64,000 nt of DNA from Sciurus carolinensis. Lineage: Eukaryota > Chordata > Mammalia > Rodentia > Sciuridae. Position numbers and translations under genes: made by a program. The notes below the pieces were generated by a model that saw only the letters and a list, made by a program, of their open reading frames with translations, made no database searches and was not told where the DNA came from. The stretch spans positions 21,651,678-21,715,677 of the forward strand of contig NC_062227.1 of assembly GCF_902686445.1 (NCBI RefSeq), given 5' to 3'. Shown piece by piece: positions 47,110 to 58,790 of the stretch (positions are counted from its first letter, which is position 1; every line of letters begins with the position of its first letter).

Positions 47110-47630
47110 AAACAGGCAAAGAATCTAAATAGGCATTTCTTAAAAGAAGGCACACAATTAGTCACAAAAAAATGCTCAGCATCATTAATTTTTATGGAAA
47201 TGTGAAGCAAAACTACATATGAGTATGCTCTAAAATGGTTGAAGTAAATAGGACAGATAATAACAAGTGTTGGTCAGGATGTGGAGAAATTGCAACCCTT
47301 GTATGTTACTCCTTGGGTTATAAAATGGGGAAGCCACTTTGTAAAATAGTCTGTCAGTTTCTCCAATGTTAACACATGAGACTATATGACTCATTGTATT
47401 CCTAGACATATAATTAAGAGAAACAAAACACAGCCACACAAAACAAATAAAAGCATAGCAGCATTACTCAGAAAAGTCAAAAAGTAGAAACATTCCAAAT
47501 GTCCATCAATTGATGACTGAATAAATAACATTATAACCCAAACTTAGGAATATTCTTATTCTTATAATAAAAAGAACAAAATGAATATAAATATTACAAC
47601 ATGATGAACCTTGAAAACATCTCTCTTTGA
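47110..47630 (+). mobile_element. Ancient L1 ORF2 3' fragment
   Basis: Recognisable sequence includes AATAGGCATTTCTTAAAAGA, GGTCAGGATGTGGAGAAATT, ATGTCCATCAATTGATGACT and a CATGATGAACCTTGAAAACA end. This is the ordered signature of the C-terminal part of ancient L1 ORF2 on the plus strand, with many frameshifts. Confidence 0.72.
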
Positions 47631-47814
47631 ATGTCATTACTGATCCCATTTCATTATCTCCTATTTGGACTTCAACTGCATGTACATTGAACTTTTTAGA
47701 TATGTTTTATATGACTCTTGCTATTTTCTCCCCCCCATTCTTTATTACTTTAGACATTTTCTATTGAGCAGTTCAGTAATACAGTTCTATATTTTTTTAA
47801 GATCTCAAATTTTA

Positions 47815-48237
47815 AAAAAAAATTATTGTACTTGTTCTAATTAGTTGTACATGATAGTAGAATGCATTTATACATTTTGATAGATCATACATAAATAGAG
47901 TGTAATCTCTCATTTTTCTGGTTATACATAATGCAGGATCAAATCAGTCATGCAGTCATACATACACATGAGGTAATAATGTCTGTTTCACCCTACTATC
48001 ATTCCTTCCCCCACACTCCTTCTCCTCCTTTCTCCCCTCTACTTAACATAAAGTAACTCTATTCTTCCCTATCTCCCCCACCTTATTGTGAATTAGCTTC
48101 CTCATATCAGAGAAAACATTTGGTCTTTGATTTGGGGGGTTTGGCTTAATTCACTTAGTATGGTATTCTCTAACTCCATCCATTTACCAGCAAATGCCAG
48201 AATTTCATTCTTCTTTAAAGCTGACTTTAAAGAAGAA

Positions 48238-48287
<50 letters not shown>

Positions 48288-48310
48288 CCACATTTTCTTT
48301 ATCCATTCTA
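47815..48310 (-). mobile_element. 5'-truncated L1 3' end with microsatellite
   Basis: A reverse-strand L1 3' UTR and the very end of ORF2 (the reverse frame 48102-48362 contains IKKMWYVYIYIYI and NEILAFAGKWMELENTILSE). A (TG)n(TA)n microsatellite at 48239-48283 has expanded at the site corresponding to the short TATATATA of the other copies. Confidence 0.85.
48239..48283. repeat. (TG)n(TA)n microsatellite
   Basis: TG repeats followed by about 16 TA units inside the L1 fragment. Confidence 0.95.
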
Positions 48311-49734
48311 TCTTATCTTCTCTTAAACCTGTGCTACTTGGTCTCAATTTCAGGTAGTACATTATTTGTTATAAAGTATGTGTTTTATATTTTACAATGT
48401 GTCCACTTACTTGATAAACTCTCCATCCATTCATCCTTATGTCTATACTTTGATCTACTTCAAAGTATTAGTCACATTGTTTTAAAGTTTTGTCTGTTTA
48501 TGACATTTTCTGAGTCATCTGTGGAAATTTTGCTATTATCTGCTTTTCCCTATGGGTTTTAGCTATACTATATTATTTCTTTGCATATATTGTAATTTTT
48601 TTAATTGTAGGCAACATATTTCAGAAAAAAGAACCTTTGAGGATCCAGTTGGTATCTTCCATCATTTACTCATTCAATCTGACTAGATAGAAGTACTGAA
48701 AAACTTGGTTCATCCTAATAAGTCAGTAAATTTTGATTTGGGGAAGAACACTTTATCTCTTTTCATCTCCCTTTTCAGGGGAGAGTTTCCCTTCCCCACA
48801 GCTTGCATCTGAAAGATGGAAGGGTCTTCTAAACACTATATTCTTAAAATGGATATTCTAGAACTAAAAAGAACATTATCTAAAGTTACAACACAAAAAG
48901 ATGGGTTTATAAGAATCTCATATTTGTCCTTTAAAGATTTTTAGCTTATTATTTTCACCTATAGGTCAATGACTTTAAATTGTAAACTGAACTTCAATTT
49001 TACATTAGAAATATAGACAGAATAAGGAAAAAAAAGCTGTAAAACTGTGCGTTAACAAGTTTTCACAAGACTATGGGAGAAGCGAGGTTCGACTTACATA
49101 GATTTGAAAGAAAGGCAGGTGCCTACAGAGAGATTGGCATCCTTGAGACAGATGTTGCCAATTGACCTTTATGAAACAAGAAATGTTCAGCAAGTTGTTA
49201 CAGCATGGGCCTGTGAGGCCCCTGGGCGTGCAGCTTCAGGGGAGGCATCAAACCCTCTTGCAGACTTTTCTTCTGGGAATCTCACCAGTGAAACAGAAGG
49301 AGAACCCTGCTGGCAGAAGGAAACAGCAGCCAGAGCCCAAACTCCACCCTGACCTGGCATTCCTTATTTGTCCTAAACAACAATAAGTATTAATCAGCAA
49401 AAGCAGGATTAGTTAAACCTGTGATTTGGGGCTCTGGAGAAAGGAAATGAAGCCACCCCTGAAACTGCCCAGATTCATCTCCCCAGTGAACAAACTCCTC
49501 AATCCTTAGAGAGAAGAGTACCAAAGTCCGCAGGCAAGAACACAGCTGGAAACCCACCAAGGGAGAGCAGGACCACAAATGAGACCCACACCTTCAAACC
49601 CAGGTTTATAGAGATTGTCTAAAACTGAAATTTAAGTACAAAAAGACAGAATGCCACCATCACACCACCTCCATGGCCAGCTGCATGCTAACTAGCCTTG
49701 AGAAAAAATGTCAGTGAATAACAGTGAATGCAAA
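48311..49734. other. Intergenic DNA, one unassigned open frame
   Basis: No recognised gene. The frame at 49104-49352 (82 codons) is GC-richer than its surroundings. It contains PIDLYETRNVQQVV, which recalls, only faintly, the last helix of a calponin-homology domain. There is no clear splice or promoter support, so it is not called as a gene. Confidence 0.35.
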
Positions 49735-50085
49735 GAAAGCAAAATCGCTGGTCATTAGGAAAATGCAAATGAAAGCTACAATGAGATACCATAATTAGAA
49801 TTGCTAAAAAAAAAAAAAAATAGGACTGGAGGTGCAGCTCAATAATAGACCACTTGCCTAGCATGTGAGGAACTCCGGATTTGATCCAAAGCACCACATA
49901 ATTAGAATAACTATGATGGTGAGGATACCAAGACACCAGATGCTGGCAAGAACGCAGAACAGGAATTCCTATTCATTGTCAGTGTGAAGAAAAAATGGCT
50001 TTACCACTTTGGAAAACAGTTTCTTATAAAGTTATGTGATGTTGCAACCACATCTCTCTAAAACACATGATGTTTTATAATTTAT
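49735..50085 (+). mobile_element. Ancient L1 ORF2 fragment split by ID-like SINE
   Basis: GGTCATTAGGAAAATGCAAA, AATGAGATACCATAATTAGA and, after the insert, GATGCTGGCAAGAACGCAGA and CCACTTTGGAAAACAGTTTC follow ancient L1 ORF2 order on the plus strand. Confidence 0.68.
49823..49897 (+). mobile_element. Old ID-like element
   Basis: GGACTGGAGGTGCAGCTCAA, GCCTAGCATGTGAGGAACTC and GATTTGATCCAAAGCACCAC form a diverged ID. Flanking ATAATTAGAAT (49791 and 49898) probably marks the target duplication. An A-run lies on the 5' side (49806-49820), which is atypical. Confidence 0.65.
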
Positions 50086-51075
50086 TCTACTTTTTCTAAC
50101 TGTTGTTGTTGTTGACCTGTTGTGACCAACCACATTCAACCCTCATTGTGAGCAGATATTTCTTTCCTAATTACTTTCAATAGTTTTTAAAACAAAACAG
50201 ATTTTCTTTTGATTAAAGTATTAAGACTCCACATTTTTCCAGATTTATATCTGCTAATTTAAATAAGAGACTGAAGTATTCTCATTCTTCTCAAATACCT
50301 GTGAGGCTATTTTTTTTATTGTTATTTACATATGTAGACTCTTTACATGGGATAGCTGTTCTTTTGTTTCTTTTCTTTGACATTTTATATTTCTATCAAA
50401 TTGCAGCATTCCCATCTTGGGCACAGGGAGAAGAGGTTTGAGAGTGTTGTAGCTGTCTCCTTGTGGACATGGTTTCAAAAGTCACAGCCACGTCACCTTT
50501 CTTATCATTGTTTAAACCCCAAATATGGGTTTTACGAGGAATTTATTAATATTTTCTTATACTTTGTTAACAAAAAACTGTGATTGCTTTCCATTTGCTT
50601 AGAAATATATATTATGTGGAAAATTTTAAATGTGAACATGACTTTGGTCTCTATGCTTGTAATTATTTTACTTGAATTAGCAATTTCAATGTATGGTAGA
50701 AAAAAGCTCAGAAAAATTAAGTATTTTAATAAGTTGCATTCACATCAATTTTCATATAAGAAAGATAGATGCAAAAAGTAAATGTAAAGAAATTATTTTG
50801 TAAAGTTGAATTTTCAGAAGGCACTATGGAACCTCAGAACCATTAACTTATTCATACAACAAGTATTTATTAAATATTTCATTCAGTATCTTATTTAACA
50901 CCATATTATCTCTATTCAGAAATCTCAATTAAAGGATAATAAGGTAATACCAGTTGTTAGTGGTTAGCAGCCATTAATTAATGCACTTTGAAAATAACAA
51001 TAAATTCTCTAAATTAGTTGAAGAATTAGAAATCAGATTACCAAGGAATAAAAAGAGGATACTAAAAGTATAATT
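50086..51075. other. Unrecognised AT-rich intergenic DNA
   Basis: No gene or named repeat. Frames at 50377-50781 show no domain. Confidence 0.4.
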
Positions 51076-51655
51076 TTGATACTGCTGTTTACTGATGGCG
51101 AGTTCTGCTTCTTCAAATGTTGAAGCTTGAACATTAGAGAAGCACACCAAGGTAAGGATATTAAGCAGGTTTTATTTAAAGGTAATAATATAGACTTCTC
51201 CGGGGAGGGAGAAGGGGCCATGGCTGATGTTCTAGAGTCCCAAGAAGTGAGCAAGCCCTACATCTTTTATAGGTTAAGGTCTCTTTTGTTCTACAGTTCT
51301 CTCCCCCCTTATCTCTTCTTCCTGCCTACATGACTAGGCCTAGTTTTGCAGATGAGATGCAAAAAGTGAGAAGCAGATAGGTAGGGGGAGGGGCAAAGTG
51401 ATTCTGCCAGGTAAGGGCCCAGGGGGCATTAATTAGCAGCTCCTTGCCTGTAGTCCCTGACCAGTGCAGGTAAATTTGGTAATCAATGGGCTCCAGAGAT
51501 CCTTGACATTCCATTCTCCCAGAGGCAGTCTCCAACTTCCAGAGGTAGATGGCTTTCATGGCCTCCATTTCCTCCATTTGACCTGATCCCCTATTTCTAC
51601 ACTAACTGCCTGTCCCCAATCCTGGCTGCAATTTGAGTTGCTCACAACTCCAACT
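51076..51655 (-). mobile_element. Solo LTR-like element, family A copy 2
   Basis: Reverse-strand copy of the element at 487-1058. On the reverse strand it has TATAAAAG (near 51263-51270) and AATAAA (near 51171-51176) in the same spacing, and the block CTAATTAATGCCCCCTGGGC is identical in both. Similarity extends past the poly(A) signal to about 51076. The open frame at 51326-51577 parallels the one in copy 1 and is not a gene. Confidence 0.75.
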
Positions 51656-51813
51656 AATTCTACTAAAGTGCAAGAGAAAATAACATGTACCAAAGACAAT
51701 TTTTGTATTTTATGTACCATACACATTGATTAGTAAACTACCACTAGTTCAAAAGCAACTATAAATAACAGGAACTGGAATCAATGAAACCAATATCTTG
51801 CTATCTATACCAT

Positions 51814-52086
51814 TTTAGTCAGCTTTTTCATTGCTGTGAACGAAATACCTGATAGAACAACTCAGAAGAGATAAAGTATATTTTAGGGTTCACAATTTCA
51901 GAGGTTTAATCCATAGGTTGTGGACCCCATTTCTCTCGGCCCAAGGTGAGGCAGCACATGTTCAAGGATGGGTCCAGAGAGGAAAGCAGCTCAGCTCATG
52001 GCAGGGTCAGGAAAGATACTCCCTTACTGGGCATACCCCAGGGACCCACCTCTTTCAGTCATACCCCACTTACTTAGGGATACCAC
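51814..52086 (-). mobile_element. MaLR LTR, part 1 (split)
   Basis: TTTAGTCAGCTTTTTCATTG, ACAATTTCAGAGGTTTAATC, CATGGCAGGGTCAGGAAAG and ATACCCCACTTACTTAGGGA match a MaLR LTR in reverse orientation. It is broken at 52086 by a younger solo LTR and resumes at 52664. Confidence 0.68.
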
Positions 52087-52663
52087 TGTTAGGGTCTGAT
52101 ATCGAATGGTCCCTGATATTGACTGATCACCAGAGAGTCAAAGGGCACACACGGTAATGCAAGACACACAACGAGGTTTTATTGCTAGCTCGAGCCTGGA
52201 CGCAACCAGCCTCTCAGACCATTGCAATGGCTGAGTGGGGAGCGGCCCTGAGGGGTGAGAAAGCCCTCTATTTAAGAGATTTACAAGCATTCACACACAA
52301 AGACCTGTACGTTATTGGTTAACATTTGAACAGCTAAACATTATTCCTCCTCTGGTTGGGTCCCACCAATCTATTTGATTCTCTTTGGGTCCTGCCAGAA
52401 CTGAATGGTCCTAGAGGAAGAAGGGAGGAGGGAAGGGGTGAACTGTGCAGGAGATGAGTTGGGGCTAGTCCTCCCTGTCCTTGATAGATAAGGTTTCCAG
52501 GCAGCTGCACATTCCTCAGACAAATATCTCTTAACAACCTCGATAAGCACAGGGGCCTAGCAGTCCTGTTTGTCTTCTATTGGCTCTTGAGGGTGCAGTT
52601 GCAACTGCCTGTATCCTGGTGATTAAGACACTTAGCTGCACAGATATCACCCTGTTCTCAACA
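52087..52663 (-). mobile_element. Solo LTR nested in MaLR, 5-bp TSD
   Basis: 577 bp with TGTTAGGG and CTCAACA as plus-strand ends (5'-TGTT...AACA-3'), flanked by ACCAC at 52082-52086 and 52664-52668. On the reverse strand a CAATAAAA polyadenylation signal sits near 52178-52185, with a TTAAATAG TATA-like word near 52268-52275. A 5-bp duplication suits ERVL-like integration. An eroded 6-bp site (class II) cannot be excluded. No internal coding region remains. Confidence 0.85.
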
Positions 52664-52796
52664 ACCACCAAGCCAGTCCATTTAAATTGGGATGAACTGA
52701 TTAGCTACAGCTCTTATAATTTAATCATTTCATCTCTGAATATTCCTGAAAAACCAAAGGTGCCATGGGAAGACAATTCATATCCAAGCCATAATA
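52664..52796 (-). mobile_element. MaLR LTR, part 2
   Basis: Continuation after the solo LTR: CTCTTATAATTTAATCATTT, CTGAATATTCCTGAAA and CATATCCAAGCCATAATAAT, the reverse of a typical MaLR start (TTATGGCTTGGATATG). Confidence 0.65.
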
Positions 52797-53495
52797 ATAA
52801 ATTATTGACAAATTTTTACTATCTGAAGAGTATAAAATTGTCTTTGAATTTACTATAAGGAAGGCTATAAAAACAGGAAGAGAAAGCCATGTTTCTGTTC
52901 ATTATTCAAAACCAGAGTGGGTAGAATTTGCCCTCTGAGACACCCCAACAGTTCCCTTTTAGGACAAGTCTAGTGAGGAGTGGGGCACTAATGAGTCGAT
53001 TGTTGTTTCAGTCACAGCAAACAGAAAGAGCTGTGGGGGAGCAAGGTAGGTTGTGACTCACCATGCTGCAATCAATAGTCATTTCTTATACCTTTATCCT
53101 TTCCACACATGCCCAGCACCACTTGACTCTCAGTTATTCTGGCTCGATTATGTCCCTGGTCACAGACACCTGCATGGGCTGGGTGGTGATCCAGTTCCCT
53201 CAAAGATGCAATTTACTGAGCCTGTTCCTACAGTTGAATAGAGCATATGACAGACATTGACTCAAATAAGCCTATCAAATAGGATGGAATCAAAAGATGA
53301 GCTCAAATTTGTATTTTTCAGTTTACTAATTACAGCATCTCAAACAAAATGGTGTCTGGGAGTACTACCAGTAAAGTGCTGCAAAAGTGGAAATATGTAT
53401 TTAATTTAATACTGGATGAGAACTTTATCTCTGGTCTAATCTGGCAGTTTCTTTAAAAAAAAAAATTAGTGCTAAAGGAAATCTGAAATGAAAAA
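52797..53495. other. Unrecognised intergenic DNA
   Basis: No gene. The overlapping frames near 53053-53260 lack family features. Confidence 0.4.
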
Positions 53496-53506
53496 GTACT
53501 TCCTTG

Positions 53507-56307
53507 CCCTAGAAAAAGAACAGACCAACACCAAAAGTAGTAGAAGACAGGAAATAGTTAAACTCAGAGCAGAAATCAATGAAATTGAAACAAAAGAAAC
53601 AATACAAAAATTTGACAAAATAGTTGGTTCTTTGAAAAAATAAACAAAATTGATAAGCCTTTAGCCACACTAACAAAGAGAAGACAAGAGAAAACCCAAA
53701 TCACTAAAATTCAGAATGAACAAGGAATTATCACAACAGACACGACTGAAATACAAAACATAATTAGAAGCTATTTTGAAAATCTATACTCCAACAAAAT
53801 AGAAAATTTTGAAGACATCAACAGGTTGCTAGAGACCTATGAATTGCCTAAACTGAACGAGGAGGACATACACAATTTAAATAGACCAATTTCAAGTAAT
53901 GAAATAGAAGAAGTCATCAAAAGCCTACCAACAAGGAAAAGTCCAGGACCAGATGGGTTCTCAGCTGAGTTCTACAAAACCTTTAAAGAAGAGCTCATTC
54001 CAATACTTCTCAAAGTACTCTATGAAATAGAAGAGGAGGGAACCCTCCCAAACTCATTCTATGAAGCCAATATCACCCTGATACCTAAACCAGACAGAGA
54101 CACATCGAGGAAAGAAAATTTCAGACCAATATCCTTAATGAACATCGATGAAAAAATTCTCAACAAAATTTTAGTAAATCGCATATAAAAACATACTAAA
54201 AAGATAGTGCACCATGATCAAGTGGGTTTCATCCCAGGGATGCAAGGTTGGTTCAACATCAGGAAATCAATAAATGTAATTCGCCATATCAATAGACTTA
54301 AAGTCAAGAATCACATGATTATTTCAATAGATGCTGAAAAAGTATTTGATAAAATAGAGCATTCCTTCATGCTCAAAACACTAGAAAAAATAGGGATAGT
54401 GGGAACATTCCTTAACATTGTAAAGGCCATCTATGCTAAGCCCAAGGATAATATCATTCTAAATGGTGAAAAACTGAAAGCATTCCCCCTAAAAACAGGA
54501 ACAAGGCAGGGATGCCCTCTTTAACCACTTCTATTCAATATCGTCCTTGAAACTCTAGCCAGAGCAAGTAGACAGACGAAAGAAATTAAAGGGATACGAA
54601 TAGGAAAAGAAGAATTCAAACTATCCCTATTTGCTAATGATATGATTATATACCTAGAGGAACCAGGAAATTCCACCAGAAAACTTTTAGAACTCATAAG
54701 TGAATTCAGTAAAGTAGCAGGTTGCAAGATCAATGCTCATAAATTCAATGCATTTTTATACATAAGTGATGAATCTTTGGAAAGAATAATTAGGAAAATT
54801 ACCCCATTCACAATAGCATCAAAAAAAATAAAATACTTGGGAATCAATCTCACAAAAGAGGTGGAAGACCTCTACAATGAGAACTACAGAACACTAAAGA
54901 AAGAAATTAAAGAAAACCTTAGAAGATGGAAAGATCTCCCATGTTCTTGGATAGGAAGAATTAATATTGTCAAAATGGCCATACTACCAAAAGTGCTATA
55001 CAGATTCAATGCAATTCCAATTAAAATCCCAGTGACGTACCTTACAGAAATAGAGCAAGCAATTATGAAATTCATCTGGAAGAATAAAAAACCCAGAATA
55101 GCTAAAGCAATCCTTCGGAGAAAGAGCGAAGCAGGGGGCATCGCAATACCAGATCTTCAACTCTACTACAAAGAAATAGTAATGAAAACGGCATGGTATT
55201 GGTACCAAAATAGAAAGGTAGATCAATGGTACAGAGTAGAGGACACGGACACAACCCCAAATAAATACAATTTTCTCATACTAGACAAAGGGGCCAAAAA
55301 TATGCAATGGAGAAAAGAATGAAACTAAACTCGTATCTCTCACCGTGCACAAAACTCAACTCAAAATGGATTAAGGACCTCGGAATCAGACCAGAGACCC
55401 TGCATCTTATAGAAGAAAAAGTAGGTCCAGATCTTCAACATGTCGGCTTAGGACCAGACTTCCTCAACAGGACTCCCATAGCACAAGAAATAAAAGCAAG
55501 AATCAATAACTGGGATAGACTCAAACTAAAAAGCTTTCTCTCAGCAAAGGAAACTATCAGAAATGCGAAGAAAGAGCCTACAAGTGGGAGAAAATCTTTG
55601 CCAATCATACTTCAGATAGAGCACTAATCTCCAGAATCTATAAAGAACTCAAAAAACTCTACACCAAGAATGAAAATAACCCAATCAACAAATGGGCTAA
55701 GGAAATGAACAGACACTTCACAGAAGAAGATCTACAAGCAATCAACAGACATATGAAAAAATGTTCAACATCTCTAGTAATAAGAGAAATGCAAATCAAA
55801 ACCACCGTAAAATTCCATCTCACCCCAATTAGAATGGTGAATATAAGAATACAAGCAACAACAGGTGTTGAAGAGGATGTGGGGAGAAAGGTACACTCAT
55901 ACATTGCTGGTGGGGTTGCAAATTAGTGCAGCCACTCTGGAAAGCAGTGTGGAGATTCCTTAGAAAACTTGGAATGGAACCACCATTTGACCTAGCTATC
56001 CCACTCCTTGGCCTATACCCAAAGGACTTAAAATCAGCATACTACAGAGATACAGCCACATGAATGTTCATAGTTGCTTAATTCACAATAGCCAGTTTGT
56101 GGAACCAACCTAGATGTCCTTCAATTGATGAAAGGATAAAGAAACTGTGGTACATATATATACAATGGACTATTACTCAGCCATAAAGAATGATGAAATC
56201 ATGGCATTTGCAGGCAAATGGATGAAATTGGAGAATGTCATGCTAAGTGATATAAGCCAATCTCAAAAGACTAAAGGAGGAATGATCTTGCTGATAAGTG
56301 GATGATG
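53507..56307 (+). pseudogene. L1 ORF2 C-terminal two-thirds, broken
   Basis: Open pieces include 53826-54188 ([20 protein letters not shown]), 54207-54524 ([14 protein letters not shown] and TRQGCPL, ending at a TAA), 54642-55322 (thumb and later), 55307-55627 and 55705-55926. The reverse transcriptase motif FADD has become FANDM (near 54630-54645). A deletion of about 60 bp relative to the inner copy lies near 55318. Not functional. Confidence 0.92.
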
Positions 56308-56548
56308 ACACATAATGGGGGATGGGAGGGGTTAGTGTTAGGGTTAGAGATAGGGTTAGGCAGGGGGGCAAGAAAGGAGGAAGGAAGGACTGTATAGAGG
56401 GAAAAGAGGGGTGGGAGGGGTGGGGGGAAGGGAAAAAATAACAGAATGAATCAAACAACATCACCCTATGTAAATTTATGATTACACAAATGGTATGCCT
56501 TTACTCCATGTACAAACAGAGAAACAACATGTATGCCATTTGTGTACA
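56308..56548 (+). other. L1 3' UTR with TTAGGG-like G-rich tract
   Basis: From 56318 to 56432 the strand is purine-rich. 56331-56360 contains TTAGTGTTAGGGTTAGAGAT then AGGGTTAGG, resembling interrupted telomeric repeats, followed by GGGGGG and GGGTGGGAGGGGTGGGG. It has the potential to form G-quadruplexes. Confidence 0.85.
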
Positions 56549-56612
56549 ATAAAAAAAATGTACTTCCTTGTCTATTTTTATAATTAGGGTTTCCTAATTA
56601 TAATAGTAATTC

Positions 56613-56838
56613 AGCCAGGTGTGGTGGCTTATGCCTATAATCCCAGTGGCTTGGAAGGCTGAGGTAGGAGAATCAGAAGTTCTAGGTCAGTTCAGCAATT
56701 CTGTGAGGCCCTAAGCAACTTAGTGAGACACCATTGCAAAATTTAAAAAAAATAAAGGAAAAAAAAAAAAAAGCTGGGGACATGGCTCAGTGTTTAAGCA
56801 TCTCTTGGTTCAATACCTGGTATCAAAAAAAAAAAAAG
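56613..56838 (+). mobile_element. Composite B1-ID SINE
   Basis: B1-like head (GCCAGGTGTGGTGGCTTATG, CCCAGTGGCTTGGAAGGCTG), A-rich linker, then an ID-like tail (GCTGGGGACATGGCTCAGTG, TTGGTTCAATACCTGGTATC) and poly(A). A short AGTAATT repeat at 56605-56611 and 56839-56845 is a likely TSD. Confidence 0.88.
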
Positions 56839-56845
56839 AGTAATT

Positions 56846-57769
56846 TATACTCATTATAAAATGTGTGAAAAATATGAAAAATATTTAGAAAGAAATAATT
56901 TTCTACAATTTCTACATTTAACATTATGAAATCAACAATATCCGAGTTTCAAAGTGGCAGCATTTGGAAATTTGGGATGAATGATTGGGTTTTGTGCAGG
57001 TGGCCTCCCCTTAGCTTAAGGGGGCTCTATCTAGTCCTTCCTCACCTGAGCCTCTAGGTTGAGCAACAGGGTCTTGTGGCATAGGGAAGATGTTATGTGC
57101 TGAGTACAGTAGTGGGTATCACACACTTTTACCCCTGGTTCTCACAATCAGGAGCACCTCCAGTCACTGACACAAAGTTGCTGATCCCTGGAGCCATGGC
57201 TTAATTGATGTTGGTTCCCTGTCTCCATGGCCTATCGAAGGGAAAAACACCAAGCTGAATTACTTCATAGCAAATTATAATTAGGGAGTATTGAGACTTT
57301 TTCTCCAAAGATAATCCAGGAAGAGTAGACTTCAAATTCTACATCAGAGGAATTAAATCTGTGCCCAGTGGTGGACCTGATCTGGGCCCCAGCTCAGTTA
57401 TCCCCAGTTTCCCCTGCCTCTGCCTCTGACACCCAGGGGATTCTGCTCCACTCCACACTGATGTATAGCCCAGCCACCTGGAGGTTCCCATCTCGATGAC
57501 CAACTCTCCTCCAAGGACACCCAATACAGGGAAACTAACTCATGTTCATTCAACAGCTTCACTTTATTTAATCATTGAAAATGCATTAGTTTTTAAGAAC
57601 AAATGCACTATTGTGGGTAGCCCTTACTGAACACAATGGATCTGACACTTATGATTTCTAACAGCTGAACTCACTGTAGATATTTACTTGAGATGCTTAG
57701 TCTCTTTCTTAGTAAGCAACTTCAGACAATAAGAGGAGTGTTAGCATCATAAAATTTTAAAGGGATTTC
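56846..57769. other. Unrecognised intergenic DNA
   Basis: No gene recognised. The reverse frame 57339-57524 lacks a family signature. 57000-57540 is somewhat GC-richer than its surroundings. Confidence 0.4.
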
Positions 57770-58790
57770 AAGAACTCTAATAAAAACACTGATGGACTAA
57801 CTAAAAAATGGGCTAATAATTTGTGTAGCCATTTCCCTAAAGAAGATATGCAAATGACTGGCTGAAACATGCACATAAAAATCCTCAAAATCAAGCTGGG
57901 TATACAGTTCAGTGGTAGCTCATTTGCCTAGTATGCACATGGTCCTGGGTTCAATTCCTACCACCATTCCCTGCAAGACAAAATAAAAAAGTAAAAACAA
58001 TCCTCAAAATCATCAGTCATAAGGAAAATGCAAATCAAAACCAAAATGAGTTGCTACTTCACAAGCACTTGTATGGCTAAAATATAGAAGAAAGATATAA
58101 GCAAATGCTGATGAGGATGAACATGAAGTGGAATCCTCATATATTGCTGATGGGAATATAAATGATGCATCTACTTTAGAAAACAATTTGGCAGATTCTC
58201 AAAATGCTAAACACAGATTTACTATATGATCCAGCAATTTGGTTCACAGGTTCAATTATGTTCAAAAAAGAAGTGAAAATTTAAAAACTTGCATGTAAAT
58301 GCTCATTTCAGTAATATTAATGAATCAAAATGTGGAAATGACCTAAGTGTCTATCAAATGATTAATGGATATAGAAAGTGAAGTATAGCATACGATGACC
58401 TATTATTCAGCTATAAGAAGGAAATACATGCTGATAAATCCTTCATGGATGAACCTTCAAAATATTGTGCTAAGTGGAAGAATCCAGTCCCCAAAGAGAA
58501 TATCATAAGATTTCATTTATATTAAATTTCTAGGAGTGATGAGTGTCTGGAGACAAGAAGTAGAGGAATCATTACTAACTAGCAGTAAATGTGAACTGGC
58601 TACTAGTAGGTATTGTTTCTTTGTGAACATGGTGAATATATTCTAAAATTAGACAATATCAAAATGCAGTCTGTAAAAAGTTAAATTTTCATAATAGCTG
58701 TACACTGTTGCTATGCTAAATCCATTCATTTTACGTATTAAATGGGTAATTTTAGGATATATGAATCATATCTCAATGTATCTATTAAAA
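57770..58790 (+). mobile_element. Ancient L1 3' end with nested ID-like SINE
   Basis: AAAATGGGCTAATAATTTG, GATATGCAAATGACTGGCTG, GATCCAGCAATTTGG, ATGAACCTTCAAAATATTGT and TAGGATATATGAATCATATC follow ancient L1 ORF2 3' and 3' UTR order on the plus strand. Many indels. Confidence 0.75.
57894..57998 (+). mobile_element. Old ID-like element in ancient L1
   Basis: AGCTGGGTATACAGTTCAGT, CATTTGCCTAGTATGCACAT and CCTGGGTTCAATTCCTACCA, then an A-rich tail. Identical AATCCTCAAAATCA at 57880-57893 and 57999-58012 confirm the insertion. Confidence 0.9.

Larger units (their letters stand above)
53507..56559 (+). mobile_element. 5'-truncated L1, plus strand, 11-bp TSD
   Basis: Begins inside ORF2 (CCCTAGAAAAAGAACAGACC) and ends with ACAATAAAAAAAAT at about 56559. 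The perfect flank GTACTTCCTTG at 53496-53506 and 56560-56570 fixes both ends. It is the same subfamily as the inner L1 at 15-22 kb by near-identity over long stretches, but has no ORF1 or 5' UTR. The tail is short. Confidence 0.95.
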
